Shown: positions 35,829 through 44,373, counted from the first letter of the stretch. The stretch is DNA of 64,000 nucleotides from Bacteroidales bacterium (GCA_017449525.1 JAFTFL010000004.1:1-64000), one strand, 5' to 3'. Numbers and translations are program-made. The notes: generated from the letters alone by a model not told the origin.

Positions 35829-36563
35829 CTATAGGGTACTATTCATAAAGGTGTGCTTGGACAACAGTTTTTCTATCTTCTTGTTGGTGCAGGCATCGGT
35901 AAGTGCTTTGGCGTACATGGTATTGTGCATGTCCGTACCCAGCAATTCCACCCAGCCGGCCTCTATATACTCAAAGCCACGATGCATCGCACCCTCGCCA
36001 TAAAAGCCTGCCAGCGAAAGCACATTGACCTGAAAGAGTACGCCTTGCTCCTTGAGGTTACTCAGTTCGCGCGAGTTGATGTTGTAGTAGGGGTAGCGCT
36101 CGGGGTGTGCCAGAATGGGGTCATAGCCCTTCATCATGACGTTGAACATGGTCTCCTCCACCCCCATGCGCCGTTGGTGGAGCGACAACTCGGTGAGCAG
36201 ATACTTGTCGGCCACCTTAAGGCACTTGGCGTTCTCCACCAGTTCGTTGAACTTGTCGCCTATCTGGTATTCGCCTGCCACACCGGCAAGGCGTATGTCG
36301 AGGTCGTAGGACTCCACCTCGCGCTGCAAGGCATCGAAGCGTTGCCGTATGTCGTCTGCATCGTTGGGGTAGCGCGGGAAGGTGAAGTGGGGCGTGATGT
36401 ATACCTTCTTATAGCCTGCATCCTGCATGGCGCGCAGGCACGCTACTGTTTCCTCTACTCCTCGCGACCCGTCGTCCACGTTCGGCACCAAGTGGCAGTG
36501 CATGTCGGTGCCGATGCATTCCAGGATTGGACGAGGGCTCTTATTTCTGTGGAACCAACTCAT
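35829..36563 (-). CDS. CpsB/YwqE-type tyrosine phosphatase (PHP fold)
   Basis: The 244-residue PHP-domain metal phosphatase has DMHCHLVPNVDDGS (first metal motif), YITPHFTFPRYPN, LTELSLHQ, ILAHPERYPYY and LLGTDMHN (last metal ligands). Members dephosphorylate the tyrosine autokinase that controls capsule polymer length. No BY-kinase or capsule genes are in this window, so it acts in trans or on another target. It lies between murA and purB on the minus strand with 130-150 bp gaps on either side. Confidence 0.92.
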   Translation of the reverse strand: MSWFHRNKSPRPILECIGTDMHCHLVPNVDDGSRGVEETVACLRAMQDAGYKKVYITPHFTFPRYPNDADDIRQRFDALQREVESYDLDIRLAGVAGEYQIGDKFNELVENAKCLKVADKYLLTELSLHQRRMGVEETMFNVMMKGYDPILAHPERYPYYNINSRELSNLKEQGVLFQVNVLSLAGFYGEGAMHRGFEYIEAGWVELLGTDMHNTMYAKALTDACTNKKIEKLLSKHTFMNSTL

Positions 36564-36693
36564 GAGTCTCCGTAGTGTTGTTGATGTAATTGTCGTTCAG
36601 TAGTTATTGTGTGTCGTTGGGGTTGTATGCTATTTTGTCCGTGTCGGCAAGGGGTAGTTTCCGTAGTGTCGTGTGGTGTTGGGTGCTGCGGTT

Positions 36694-38010
36694 TTATGGT
36701 ATTCTCACTATGTCGGCACCCAGGTTGCGCAAGCGTTCGTCGATGTGTTGATAACCGCGGTCTATCTGTTCTATGTTGTCTATGCGGCTCTTACCGTCGG
36801 CAGAGAGGGCTGCAATGAGTAGTGCCACGCCTGCTCGGATGTCGGGCGACGACATGTTGATGCCACGCAACCTGTGCTCCCAGTCGAGGCCTATGACCGT
36901 GGCACGGTGCGGGTCGCACAGGATGATTTGCGCACCCATGTCAATAAGCCGGTCCACGAAAAAGAGGCGACTCTCGAACATTTTCTGGTGAATGAGCACA
37001 CTGCCTTTGGCTTGGATGGCAACGACCAGAGCGATGCTGATGAGGTCGGGGGTGAACCCGGGCCAAGGGGCATCGGCCACGGTCATGATAGAGCCGTCCA
37101 TGAAGCGTTCTATCTCGTATGACTCGCGTGCTGGCACATAAAGGTCTTCACCCTTCTGCCATATCTCTATGCCCAACCTACGGAATACCTGCGGTATGAG
37201 GCCGAGGTGTTCCACTTGGGCGTTCTTGATGGTGATGTCGCCCCTTGTCATGGCGGCCATTCCTATAAAGCTGCCCACCTCTATCATGTCGGCCAGCAGG
37301 CGGTGGCTGCAACCGTGGAGCGACCGCACCCCGTCAATGGTGAGCCTGTTGGAGCCCACTCCGTCGATGCGTGCCCCCATGCTGTTGAGCATGTTGCATA
37401 GTTGATAGACGTACGGCTCGCACGCTGCGTTCATGATGACGGTGCGTCCTTCGGCCATCACCGCCGCCATGACGATGTTGGCTGTGCCTGTAACGGAAGC
37501 TTCGTCCAGTAGCATGTAGGAGCCTGTCAACTTGGGAGCAGATACGATGTACCTGTTGCGTTTGCTCACCACCTCTGCTCCAAGTCGCTCCATGCCGGTG
37601 AAGTGGGTGTCCAATCGGCGACGACCTATTTTGTCGCCTCCTGGTTGATGCACCACGGCGTGCCCCAGCCGAGCCAGCAATGGCCCAAGCAGCATGATGC
37701 TTCCCCGCAGGGCGGCCGATTGTTGGGCGTACTCAGGGCTCTCAAGTGCCGACTCGTTGACCGACGAGGCGCAGAACTCGAAGGTGCGTCCGTCGGGGGT
37801 GCTTTCGGCCGTCTGGCGCACGGATACGCCCAGCAGTTGCAACAGCTCGATGAGCTTATTGACGTCGCGTATATCGGGCACATTGCTGATGGTTACCGTG
37901 TCGGTCGTGAGCAACACGGCGCATATCACCTGTAGGGCTTCGTTCTTGGCCCCCTGTGGGGTGATGGAGCCCCTTAGTCTCAAGCCACCATTGATTTCAA
38001 AACTCGCCAT
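36694..38010 (-). CDS. murA: UDP-N-acetylglucosamine 1-carboxyvinyltransferase
   Basis: First committed step of peptidoglycan synthesis, transferring enolpyruvate from PEP to UDP-GlcNAc. The 438-residue protein has SITPQGAKNEALQVICAVLL (with the catalytic Lys-Asn), SASVTGTANIVMA-like segments and SYEIERFMDGSIMTVADAPW. The loop that carries the reactive Cys in E. coli (Cys115) reads PGGDKIGRRRLDTHF here, with Asp at residue 126. Asp at this position is found in enzymes naturally insensitive to fosfomycin. It overlaps the upstream DUF4290 gene by 31 bp. Confidence 0.96.
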   Translation of the reverse strand: MASFEINGGLRLRGSITPQGAKNEALQVICAVLLTTDTVTISNVPDIRDVNKLIELLQLLGVSVRQTAESTPDGRTFEFCASSVNESALESPEYAQQSAALRGSIMLLGPLLARLGHAVVHQPGGDKIGRRRLDTHFTGMERLGAEVVSKRNRYIVSAPKLTGSYMLLDEASVTGTANIVMAAVMAEGRTVIMNAACEPYVYQLCNMLNSMGARIDGVGSNRLTIDGVRSLHGCSHRLLADMIEVGSFIGMAAMTRGDITIKNAQVEHLGLIPQVFRRLGIEIWQKGEDLYVPARESYEIERFMDGSIMTVADAPWPGFTPDLISIALVVAIQAKGSVLIHQKMFESRLFFVDRLIDMGAQIILCDPHRATVIGLDWEHRLRGINMSSPDIRAGVALLIAALSADGKSRIDNIEQIDRGYQHIDERLRNLGADIVRIP

Positions 38011-38699
38011 GTTGATGCTGCTGAAGGGTTGTTCGAGGGGTTCATCCTACGCTGACAGTCTGTGCTGCCGAAGCCGACTTCTTCTTCTTTTTCTTCTTCT
38101 TTAGGCGATGCCGAGGCTGCGGGCGGCTGGCCTACGACGTGCGACAGGGTGCTTCTGTCCTTAATGTTAACGAGCTTCACCTCCTGGGGAGAGGCTATGG
38201 TCTTGCCTGCAATGGCGTTGATTTGAGAGATGATGAGCTCATCGGTTACACTATTGTCGTTCCACTCTATGTAGGACAACTTCATCTGGTTACCAATAAG
38301 GCGTATGAGGGTGCTGCGTTCTTCGCCCTCGGGCATGGTGAGCACCTTCTTCATCATGGCCTCAACGCTGCGGCCGTAGTGGCGGAAGCGGATGTTGGTG
38401 CCGTTGCGTTGGATGCGATTGGGGCGCAACGGCTCCTTGATGGAGCGTGCTATTGGGAAGGGGGTATCCACGTCGAGCTTGAAGTCGGATGCCATCATCA
38501 GGTGGTCCCACAGCATGTGCTGGTAGTCCGCATTGTCCTTCACTGCGGGATTGACCAGCGACATCACCTCCACAATCTGTCGGGCAGCTGCGGTGCGCTT
38601 CTCACGGTCTTGTATTTTCATGGCGTACGCTATCATCTTATGGACGTTTCGCCCATAGTCTGTGAAGCGTACCTGTTCTCTCTTGGTGTTGTATTCCAT
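37980..38699 (-). CDS. DUF4290 protein
   Basis: The 239-residue protein matches the Bacteroidota family DUF4290, found beside murA. Recognisable stretches are YNTKREQVRFTDYGRNVHKM, QDREKRTAAARQIVEVM, and DHLMMASDFKLDVDTPFPI. The C-terminus is a charged, low-complexity tail. Family function is unknown; the linkage suggests cell-wall synthesis or its control. The ATG at 38699 fits the family; upstream ATGs at 38720 and 38813 would add a proline/serine-rich leader. Confidence 0.9.
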   Translation of the reverse strand: MEYNTKREQVRFTDYGRNVHKMIAYAMKIQDREKRTAAARQIVEVMSLVNPAVKDNADYQHMLWDHLMMASDFKLDVDTPFPIARSIKEPLRPNRIQRNGTNIRFRHYGRSVEAMMKKVLTMPEGEERSTLIRLIGNQMKLSYIEWNDNSVTDELIISQINAIAGKTIASPQEVKLVNIKDRSTLSHVVGQPPAASASPKEEEKEEEVGFGSTDCQRRMNPSNNPSAASTWRVLKSMVA

Positions 38700-38709
38700 G
38701 GTAGATGGG

Positions 38710-39336
38710 TTAGCGGTCATTGTGTATGGAGTGTCCCGTAGTGGGCTGGCCGAAGAGGCTCCCTGGTTCACCTGTGCCCCACCAGGGGTACAGGTGGTCG
38801 GCAGCTCCCTCATGATGAAATCTCAAGTCGAGGGAGAGGATGTTGTCGTGCTTGGTCTTGTAGCTAAGTGAGGCTTCGACCCCAAAGGCCGACAGGTTGG
38901 CTCCGCGTGTCCACGGCGTGGGCTGCAGAAGCGGCGACATCTGGCCTCCGACGAAGTATACCGAGGCACCTATCAGCAGGTTGTCGGCAGCCAAGTAGTC
39001 GGCAGCCACCTGCGCACCCACCAGCATGCCGCTGTTGCGACGCGGCACGAGCGGACGGTCGGCGGTTGGGTTATTGGCTATGGGCGCGGCTGTGGAGGTG
39101 GAAAACATCGAAGCCTCCGCGCTGATGTGCAACTTGTCGCTGGCGCGATAGGTCAGCGAGGGTGCCACACCCAAATAGCCCACTCCGCAGTGGCCGTCGG
39201 CCACCACACCAGTCTGTACAGCCGTATGCAGGCTCCACCGGTCGGTGCTGTCTGCTTGAGGCACAGCCTTTCCGGTCTGCGCCACGGCCACGTGTGCCAC
39301 TACCATGAGGCACAGGCCGCACACCATTTTCTTCAT
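38710..39336 (-). CDS. Exported protein, probable outer membrane beta-strand protein
   Basis: The 208-residue product from the ATG at 39336 has a signal peptide (MKKMVCGLCLMVVAHVAVAQ). The body has alternating hydrophobic and polar strands (LGVAPSLTYRASDKLHISAE, LLIGASVYFVGGQ, NILSLDLRFHHEG), like small outer membrane barrels of Bacteroidota. It ends 11 bp before the DUF4290 start, so outer membrane protein, DUF4290 and murA form one operon. No precise family is recognised. Confidence 0.75.
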   Translation of the reverse strand: MKKMVCGLCLMVVAHVAVAQTGKAVPQADSTDRWSLHTAVQTGVVADGHCGVGYLGVAPSLTYRASDKLHISAEASMFSTSTAAPIANNPTADRPLVPRRNSGMLVGAQVAADYLAADNLLIGASVYFVGGQMSPLLQPTPWTRGANLSAFGVEASLSYKTKHDNILSLDLRFHHEGAADHLYPWWGTGEPGSLFGQPTTGHSIHNDR

Positions 39337-39583
39337 TCGATTGGTTCCCCACATGGGTTTTGCCTTGTATTCCTTCCTTTGTAGAACGCTCCATGCACTC
39401 TTTTATTGTGCAGCAGCCGAAAGAGCTTTTGCGCGGCCGCTGCAGCCCGTCCGAAGGGGTGCGCTACTGGGCACTCTTCGGGGCAGGAGCCCCTCCCCTA
39501 TCGCCCCTCATGACTTCCGCCACACGGCGCGTGCCACCACGCCCCACAACCTCACGGCCATTGCCCTTGGGAAGAGGGCTCTA

Positions 39584-39727
39584 TGCCGTACGACACTGGC
39601 ACCTATGCTGTACGGCATGCGCCCCGATGCCGTACAGCATGGGAACGAAACAACAAGTTGTAATCCAGAAGTGTAGGTGTACCGAAATGTGGGGGCTGTA
39701 CGACAAGGGGGCTGATGCCGTACAGCA
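39584..39727. repeat. GTAC-centred array, locus C
   Basis: GTAC occurs at 39588, 39610, 39632, 39698 and 39720, all on one 22-bp grid (39588 to 39698 is exactly 5 x 22). An off-grid copy lies at 39679 and one position (39654) is lost. Sites read ATGCCGTACGACA, ATGCTGTACGGCA, ATGCCGTACAGCA and similar. Confidence 0.75.
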
Positions 39728-39741
39728 TCAGCCCCCTTGTC
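39702..39741. repeat. 17-bp perfect hairpin with GTAC in the loop
   Basis: Left arm 39702-39718 starts GACAAGGGGG and right arm 39725-39741 ends CCTTGTC. They pair perfectly over 17 bp around the loop CGTACA. It could act as a terminator or RNA processing signal for a minus-strand transcript from the box at 39792-39801, but there is no clear U-tract. Confidence 0.7.
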
Positions 39742-39791
39742 CTGTAGTTGCGTGGTCCACAGAGCGCCGCTGCAATAATATCGCAGGAGGA

Positions 39792-39801
39792 TGCAAAGGT
39801 A
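39792..39801 (-). promoter_or_regulatory. Orphan promoter-like box
   Basis: On the minus strand this reads TACCTTTGCA, preceded by AAAAAATCG. The next gene in that direction starts at 39336, more than 450 bp away across array C, so it may drive that operon with a long leader or a non-coding RNA. Confidence 0.5.
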
Positions 39802-39865
39802 CGATTTTTTCGGCTATCGCACCTCTTTTCTACTATTTTTCTGCTCGACCGCAGCATAGAAGAAC

Positions 39866-39905
39866 CTTGCCGTGCTGCCATCACCCGATGAGGCAGCACG
39901 GCAAG
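39866..39905 (-). terminator. Hairpin after helicase-associated-domain gene
   Basis: CTTGCCGTGCTGCC (39866-39879) and GGCAGCACGGCAAG (39892-39905) form a perfect 14-bp stem with a 12-nt loop, 24 bp after the stop at 39929. On the minus strand GGTTCTTCT follows, a weak U-tract. Confidence 0.65.
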
Positions 39906-39928
39906 CTGCGTTCCCAAAGAACGATGTG

Positions 39929-40267
39929 CTACTTTATCTCCTTCGTTTTAGGTTCCCTGTGTTCGGAACTGGCGGAGGAAACAGCGCACTGAGCAGGCTT
40001 GGCAGCATCGGTAGTAAATTCCTTGGGCGGCACTACGTAGGCATACTGGTTGATACGTCTCAACCGCGTGCACTCAGCCAAAAGGTGCTCAAACTTCTGC
40101 TTCCTCGCATCGTCGAGCAGTCCGCGATGGTACAATTTCTTGTTGTACTTCACCCAGTTGAACATTTGGGCATCTTCCTCCTTGTGCTTCGATGGGCGAT
40201 GCCCCTTGGTACGCATGTAGGCCATCACCTGTTCGTAGTGATTGAGCCATAAGCCGTCTTGTGTCAT
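39929..40267 (-). CDS. Stand-alone helicase-associated-domain protein
   Basis: The 112-residue protein consists almost wholly of one helicase-associated-type repeat: W-x(3)-Y start (LWLNHYEQVMAYMRTKGHRP), central FNWVKYNKKLYHRGLLDDAR, then FEHLLAECTRLRRINQYA. A Ser/Ala/Glu-rich tail follows. These domains normally occur in series behind a helicase core and are thought to bind nucleic acid. Here no helicase is present. It overlaps rluA by 4 bp, so it is co-expressed with an RNA-modifying enzyme. The domain call rests on pattern likeness. Confidence 0.75.
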   Translation of the reverse strand: MTQDGLWLNHYEQVMAYMRTKGHRPSKHKEEDAQMFNWVKYNKKLYHRGLLDDARKQKFEHLLAECTRLRRINQYAYVVPPKEFTTDAAKPAQCAVSSASSEHREPKTKEIK

Positions 40268-41250
40268 GAGCGATGTGTGTGTTTAGTTTCTGAAGGGGTA
40301 GTATTGGAGTGCTCCTTGCGGCCAGCATGTGGTTGCACATCCTGCTGCACGAGGCGCAGGAACGAGGAGGGGATGGGGGTTTCGAACTCATGTTTTCTGC
40401 CCGTAACGGGGTGGATAAAGCAGAGTCGATAAGCGTGGAGAGCCAAACGCGCTATGGGAGCCTGGTCCTCCTTGTAGCCATACATGGGGTCGTGCACCAC
40501 GGGATGCTTCAACTCGCGCATGTGGACACGAATCTGATTGCGTCGTCCCGTATCGAGCCGCAGCTCGACCAGCGAGTAGGGATGCCTGCTCTGCAGGGTG
40601 CGATAGTGGGTGGTGGCCAGCTTGCCACCGTTGTCTACAGGCGATGACAGCACACAGTACTGCCCGTCGGTCAGATAGGAGGTGATGCTGCCCTGCTGCG
40701 GTTCTATGGTGCCCCACACCACAGCCACATAGGCGCGGTCGTACACCCGCTCTTTCCAGTTCTCCTCAAACAGGCGGGCCACCTCCTTGCTCTTCGCCAC
40801 TATCATCAAACCGGATGTGTCTCGGTCCAGTCGGTGTACCACGTGGGCGTGGCACGACTGATGGGTACGTTCAAAGTATCTATTGACCAACGATATCAAC
40901 GTCGGGTCGGAAGGTTTCTTACTGTAGGAGATGAGCCCCTCGTGCTTGTTGACCACTATCAGGTGCGGGTCTTCGTACACGATGTCGTACTCGCGGTTGC
41001 TGAATCGACGGCGGTAGTCGGCCTTGACAATCGAGACTTCCATGCCGCGCACCAACGGGTAGTTGTACTGCGACGTACGGTGTCCGTCCACACAGACACA
41101 ATATGCCAGCAGGTTTTTCAAGCGCGTGCGGTTCATGTCAGGAAAGCACTGGGCGAGGAAGGTCAACAACTCGACCGACTCCTGCACACGGAAGGTGGTC
41201 TTACTCGACTCGGCTTGGGGTACTTCTTTGTTGTCGGTATATCGTTTCAT
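40264..41250 (-). CDS. RluA-family pseudouridine synthase
   Basis: The 328-residue enzyme isomerises uridine to pseudouridine in rRNA or tRNA. An S4 RNA-binding domain lies at about 30-80 (NRTRLKNLLAYCVCVDGHRT). The catalytic domain has the RluA motif HVVHRLDRDTSGLMIVAKS with the nucleophile Asp, later LRLDTGRRNQIRVHM. The C-terminal 25 residues are a basic tail. It starts 4 bp after the upstream radical SAM gene stops and overlaps the next gene by 4 bp, a tight three-gene operon. The specific RNA site is unknown. Confidence 0.93.
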   Translation of the reverse strand: MKRYTDNKEVPQAESSKTTFRVQESVELLTFLAQCFPDMNRTRLKNLLAYCVCVDGHRTSQYNYPLVRGMEVSIVKADYRRRFSNREYDIVYEDPHLIVVNKHEGLISYSKKPSDPTLISLVNRYFERTHQSCHAHVVHRLDRDTSGLMIVAKSKEVARLFEENWKERVYDRAYVAVVWGTIEPQQGSITSYLTDGQYCVLSSPVDNGGKLATTHYRTLQSRHPYSLVELRLDTGRRNQIRVHMRELKHPVVHDPMYGYKEDQAPIARLALHAYRLCFIHPVTGRKHEFETPIPSSFLRLVQQDVQPHAGRKEHSNTTPSETKHTHRS

Positions 41251-41254
41251 TGGT

Positions 41255-42277
41255 TCACGATGTAGTTATGTTTACTTGATAGTGGTGCAGGGAGGGCTGC
41301 TCTCTGAAGACCACTTTTCGATGGGTTTGCATTAGCCAGCGCTTGTTAGTAGCACCATGTCCCACGGCGGCGTTGATGTACCCCTCTGCTACCCAGACTG
41401 TCAGCTCGCTGGCCACAGCGAGTTCAGGACGAGCAGCAAGATACTTTTCCAGTTCGTCGCGGAAGATGGCGGTACGCACCAGGTCCTTGAAGGCCACATG
41501 GAAAGGGCCCGCAAGGTAGTCCTCTCCGTTGATAAATCCTTTGGTGGGATGCAGTCCGACCCGAAGCACATGGAGCCCCTTTTCCTCGAAAAAACACAAC
41601 AATGGACTTACCCATTCCACTGCCTGCTGCAGCGTAAGGGGGGCATACGCGCCACGCCGGTACATGTGTGCCAAGCGCGTGTGTTCTATCACAAGCGTAG
41701 GGTAAATACGAACGTCCTCAGCACCCCACTCTACAAACTTCTGCGCCGTCAGCATGCTCTTTGCAGGGGTATCGCCTGGAAGGCCTACCATCATTTGCAT
41801 ACCCAGCCGCAATCCCGCATCGGTTACGCAACGGGCAGCCTCGGCCACCCGTGCCGAATCGTAGCCCCGCTCCACGGTGCGGAGCACCTCGTCGTCGAGT
41901 GATTGAACACCCAACTCCACCGTCTGCACCCCCATATCGCACAGCATGGCAAGGTTGTCCTGCTCAATATAGTCGGGTCGGGTGGAGAGCCGGACCGACT
42001 GAACAGAACCGCGCTTCAGATAGGGCTGTACGACACTGAGCAACCCGTACTGCACCTCGGCAGTCAGCGCCGTGAACGTGCCACCGAAAAACCCTACCTC
42101 TACCCTACTACCTGCCGCAATGGTGGACAGGTACTGCTCGATGGTGTGTCGCACCTCCTCAGTGGTGGGCAAGGTGCTATGACCCGAGATGAGGTACTGG
42201 TTGCAGTAGACACACCGAGCTGGGCACGCTTGTTCTGGAATGAAGATGGGGATGGTTCTATGGAGTTGTTTTCCCAC
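41255..42277 (-). CDS. Elp3-like radical SAM protein
   Basis: The 340-residue protein carries CPARCVYCNQ near residue 18 (CxxxCxxC), FFGGTFTAL (GGE-like SAM site), LGVQSLDDEVLRTVERGYD and MVGLPGDTPAKS. These are typical of the Elp3/MiaB-like radical SAM subfamily that includes tRNA- and porphyrin-modifying enzymes. No acetyltransferase domain follows, so it is not full Elp3. Its position before rluA hints at RNA modification, but the substrate is not proven. Confidence 0.88.
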   Translation of the reverse strand: MGKQLHRTIPIFIPEQACPARCVYCNQYLISGHSTLPTTEEVRHTIEQYLSTIAAGSRVEVGFFGGTFTALTAEVQYGLLSVVQPYLKRGSVQSVRLSTRPDYIEQDNLAMLCDMGVQTVELGVQSLDDEVLRTVERGYDSARVAEAARCVTDAGLRLGMQMMVGLPGDTPAKSMLTAQKFVEWGAEDVRIYPTLVIEHTRLAHMYRRGAYAPLTLQQAVEWVSPLLCFFEEKGLHVLRVGLHPTKGFINGEDYLAGPFHVAFKDLVRTAIFRDELEKYLAARPELAVASELTVWVAEGYINAAVGHGATNKRWLMQTHRKVVFREQPSLHHYQVNITTS

Positions 42278-42303
42278 GGGACTAATCAGAATTTAGTACT
42301 ACA

Positions 42304-42325
42304 ATTTGTTCCACGCGGAACAAAT
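42304..42325. terminator. Small hairpin between 42277 and 42393
   Basis: ATTTGTTCC (42304-42312) and GGAACAAAT (42317-42325) form a 9-bp stem with an ACGC loop between two minus-strand genes. It could terminate the ybaK-like gene; the U-tract is poor. Confidence 0.4.
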
Positions 42326-42392
42326 AATTACCTTATTAAGTATCAGTAGTTTTATGTGAGTTGTATTACTATCAACTTTTTGTCGTATTTTA

Positions 42393-42914
42393 CTAACAGG
42401 TTATTTCCTCGTTTTCCGTTGTTTCGTACAGGTCCATCACACTATAGGGCACTTGCAATTCTTCGACAAACTTCATCATGTCTTTGCTGCTAATGACAAG
42501 GGATGCCCGATTGTCATTGGGGTGAAAACTGACCTTTTCTGCCTGTAGAAGATTGCGGTCGATGAACAGGGTAACGGCATGGGTCGCATCGTTGACCAGT
42601 GCAAACAGTGAGACACTGCCTGGCCTAACGCCGAGATGACGCATCAGACGCTCTGGGCTGGCGAAGCTGAGTTTGCCCTGATGAAGACGATGTTCCATAT
42701 CGTGGATGTCCATCGCATGACGTGCATCCATGATAACCAAGTAGTGTTTATCGCCTTTATGATTACGAAAAAAGAGATTTTTGCATAGGGTTGTCCCCTC
42801 GCCACGGTAGTATTGCGAGGCTATTTCTATAGTGGGTGCCTCGGGATGCTCATAGTAATCGAACGGAATGCCGAGGCGAGAGAGGCATTCGTAGACTCGC
42901 GGTTGTCCTATCAT
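42393..42914 (-). CDS. YbaK/ProX-type aminoacyl-tRNA deacylase
   Basis: The 173-residue protein has the INS/YbaK fold: YYEHPEAPTIEIASQYYRGE, CKNLFFRNHKGDKHYLVIMD with the conserved Lys in the K-N-L-F-F motif, and GVRPGSVSLFALVNDATHAV. Such proteins hydrolyse mischarged tRNAs such as Ala-tRNA(Pro) in trans of prolyl-tRNA synthetase. It follows nadA by 29 bp and is probably co-transcribed. Which mischarged species it edits cannot be told. Confidence 0.9.
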   Translation of the reverse strand: MIGQPRVYECLSRLGIPFDYYEHPEAPTIEIASQYYRGEGTTLCKNLFFRNHKGDKHYLVIMDARHAMDIHDMEHRLHQGKLSFASPERLMRHLGVRPGSVSLFALVNDATHAVTLFIDRNLLQAEKVSFHPNDNRASLVISSKDMMKFVEELQVPYSVMDLYETTENEEITC

Positions 42915-42943
42915 CGCGCAACGATATGTAGGAAAATAGTCCT

Positions 42944-43891
42944 CTATTTAATGATACCAAGAGTTTTCGACATGTCAAGCATCCGTACGATGGGACGCTT
43001 GGCAGCCTCAATAAGTTGCTCATCCATCACTATCTCGGGACTCTCATCCCGTAGGCATTCATAGAGTTTCTCGAGCGTGTTGAGCTTCATGTATGCACAA
43101 TCGTCGCATGCACAGCTCTTGTCATCGCGTAGGGTGATGAACTCTTTATCGGGGTTTTCGCGCTTCATCTCGAACAGAATACCCGTTTCGGTGGCCACGA
43201 TGAAGCGGTGGCTGTCGGACTTTTTGATGAAGGAGAGCATGGCTTTGGTAGAACCAATAAAGTCGGCCACCTCAAGCAGTGCAGCGTTGCACTCGGGGTG
43301 CGCAATGACGGGCGCATCGGGGTTGGCAGCTTTCAGTTGCAGGATAGCTTCGGCTTGCATGGCGTCATGAACCGTGCATACTCCATTCCATAGAAGCATG
43401 TTTCGTCCTGTAACACGGTTGATGTAGCCGCCCAAGTTCTTGTCGGGCGCAAAGATAATCTTTTGGTCGTCGGGCAGTGCGCGCACTAATTTCTCAGCAT
43501 TGCCAGATGTACAGATAAGGTCACTGAGGGCTTTTATCTCGGCTGAGCAGTTGACATAACTTATGACCATGTGGTCGGGGTGCTGAGCCTTAAAGGCGGC
43601 AAAGTCAGAAGCCTTGCAGCTTTCGGCCAGGGAGCAGGAGGCTTCCATGTCGGGCAGGAGCACCTTTCTACTTGGATTTAGGATTTTGGCCGTTTCAGCC
43701 ATGAAATGTACACCGCAGAACACTATGATGTCCGCAGTAGCCTCCTGCGCCTTTTGCGCAAGGGCGAGGCTGTCGCCTACGTAGTCTGAAAGTTCTTGTA
43801 TCTCGTGTCTTTGATAGTAATGGCCAAGGATAACGGCATTCTTCCTCTTCTTGAGTTCGAGAATTGCTTCTCGGATATTGTTGTTACTCAT
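42944..43891 (-). CDS. nadA: Quinolinate synthase
   Basis: Condenses iminoaspartate and dihydroxyacetone phosphate to quinolinate in NAD synthesis, using a 4Fe-4S cluster. The 315-residue protein has AVILGHYYQRHEIQELSDYV, VFCGVHFMAETAKIL, LLPDMEASCSLAESC, YVNCSAEIKA, ICTSGNA, and CACDDCAYMKLNTLE with cluster cysteines. The ATG at 43891 is chosen; 13 more codons are open upstream. nadB and nadC are not adjacent. Confidence 0.97.
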   Translation of the reverse strand: MSNNNIREAILELKKRKNAVILGHYYQRHEIQELSDYVGDSLALAQKAQEATADIIVFCGVHFMAETAKILNPSRKVLLPDMEASCSLAESCKASDFAAFKAQHPDHMVISYVNCSAEIKALSDLICTSGNAEKLVRALPDDQKIIFAPDKNLGGYINRVTGRNMLLWNGVCTVHDAMQAEAILQLKAANPDAPVIAHPECNAALLEVADFIGSTKAMLSFIKKSDSHRFIVATETGILFEMKRENPDKEFITLRDDKSCACDDCAYMKLNTLEKLYECLRDESPEIVMDEQLIEAAKRPIVRMLDMSKTLGIIK

Positions 43892-43925
43892 AACGTTGTA
43901 ATACTTGTTTGAGTCAGTCAAAGTA

Positions 43926-43935
43926 TGCAAATTTA
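43926..43935 (-). promoter_or_regulatory. Promoter -7 box for nadA
   Basis: On the minus strand this reads TAAATTTGCA (TAnnTTTG), 35 bp before the nadA ATG. Confidence 0.6.
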
Positions 43936-44363
43936 CTAATAAATTTCAACCTGTTCCGTACGGCTTCTTGTCCTACGATCTTATGCAACGGGAGCAATGG
44001 TGTAGTGTGAGTGATGTATGGGTACTACGGCTCGCTATATATATAAATATGTATCTCTTTATATAAAGAGTATTCTATTATGTTTTATGGATGTCAATAT
44101 AGTGGATAAAGTTGCAAGAGGCTGTAAGCTATAGAGTAGGGTCGGGATAAGTGAAGTGTAAAAAATCTGATTAAGTCCTCTTTTGTTCACGTGTTGATAA
44201 GCTTGAAAAGAAGTTCACACGTTGTTGAAAGGTTATTCTTGGAGAGTAAACAAGGTGATGTGGAAATCTTGTAAGCATCAATAAGGCAGTGAGGTGCGGA
44301 AGGGTGTGGAGAAAAAGGGAAAAACATCATGTGAGTAGAGATGAAAGAATTATGTTTTTGGAG

Positions 44364-44373
44364 TAACTTTGCA
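44364..44373 (+). promoter_or_regulatory. Promoter -7 box for rpiB operon
   Basis: TAACTTTGCA, 32 bp before the rpiB ATG. Confidence 0.65.

Larger units (their letters stand above)
39337..39928. other. Non-coding interval with GTAC array and hairpins
   Basis: About 590 bp between two minus-strand genes. It contains array C, a 17-bp perfect hairpin whose loop is a GTAC site, an orphan minus-strand promoter box and a further hairpin near the end of the next gene. A 210-codon plus-strand frame spans it, but it includes the repeats and ignores the strand of the neighbours. I reject it as a gene. Confidence 0.65.

Noticed and set aside
39360-39992. 210-codon plus-strand frame in the gap
   Set aside because: It includes repeat array C and hairpins, and it overlaps the helicase-associated-domain gene in antisense. 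The composition is not protein-like.
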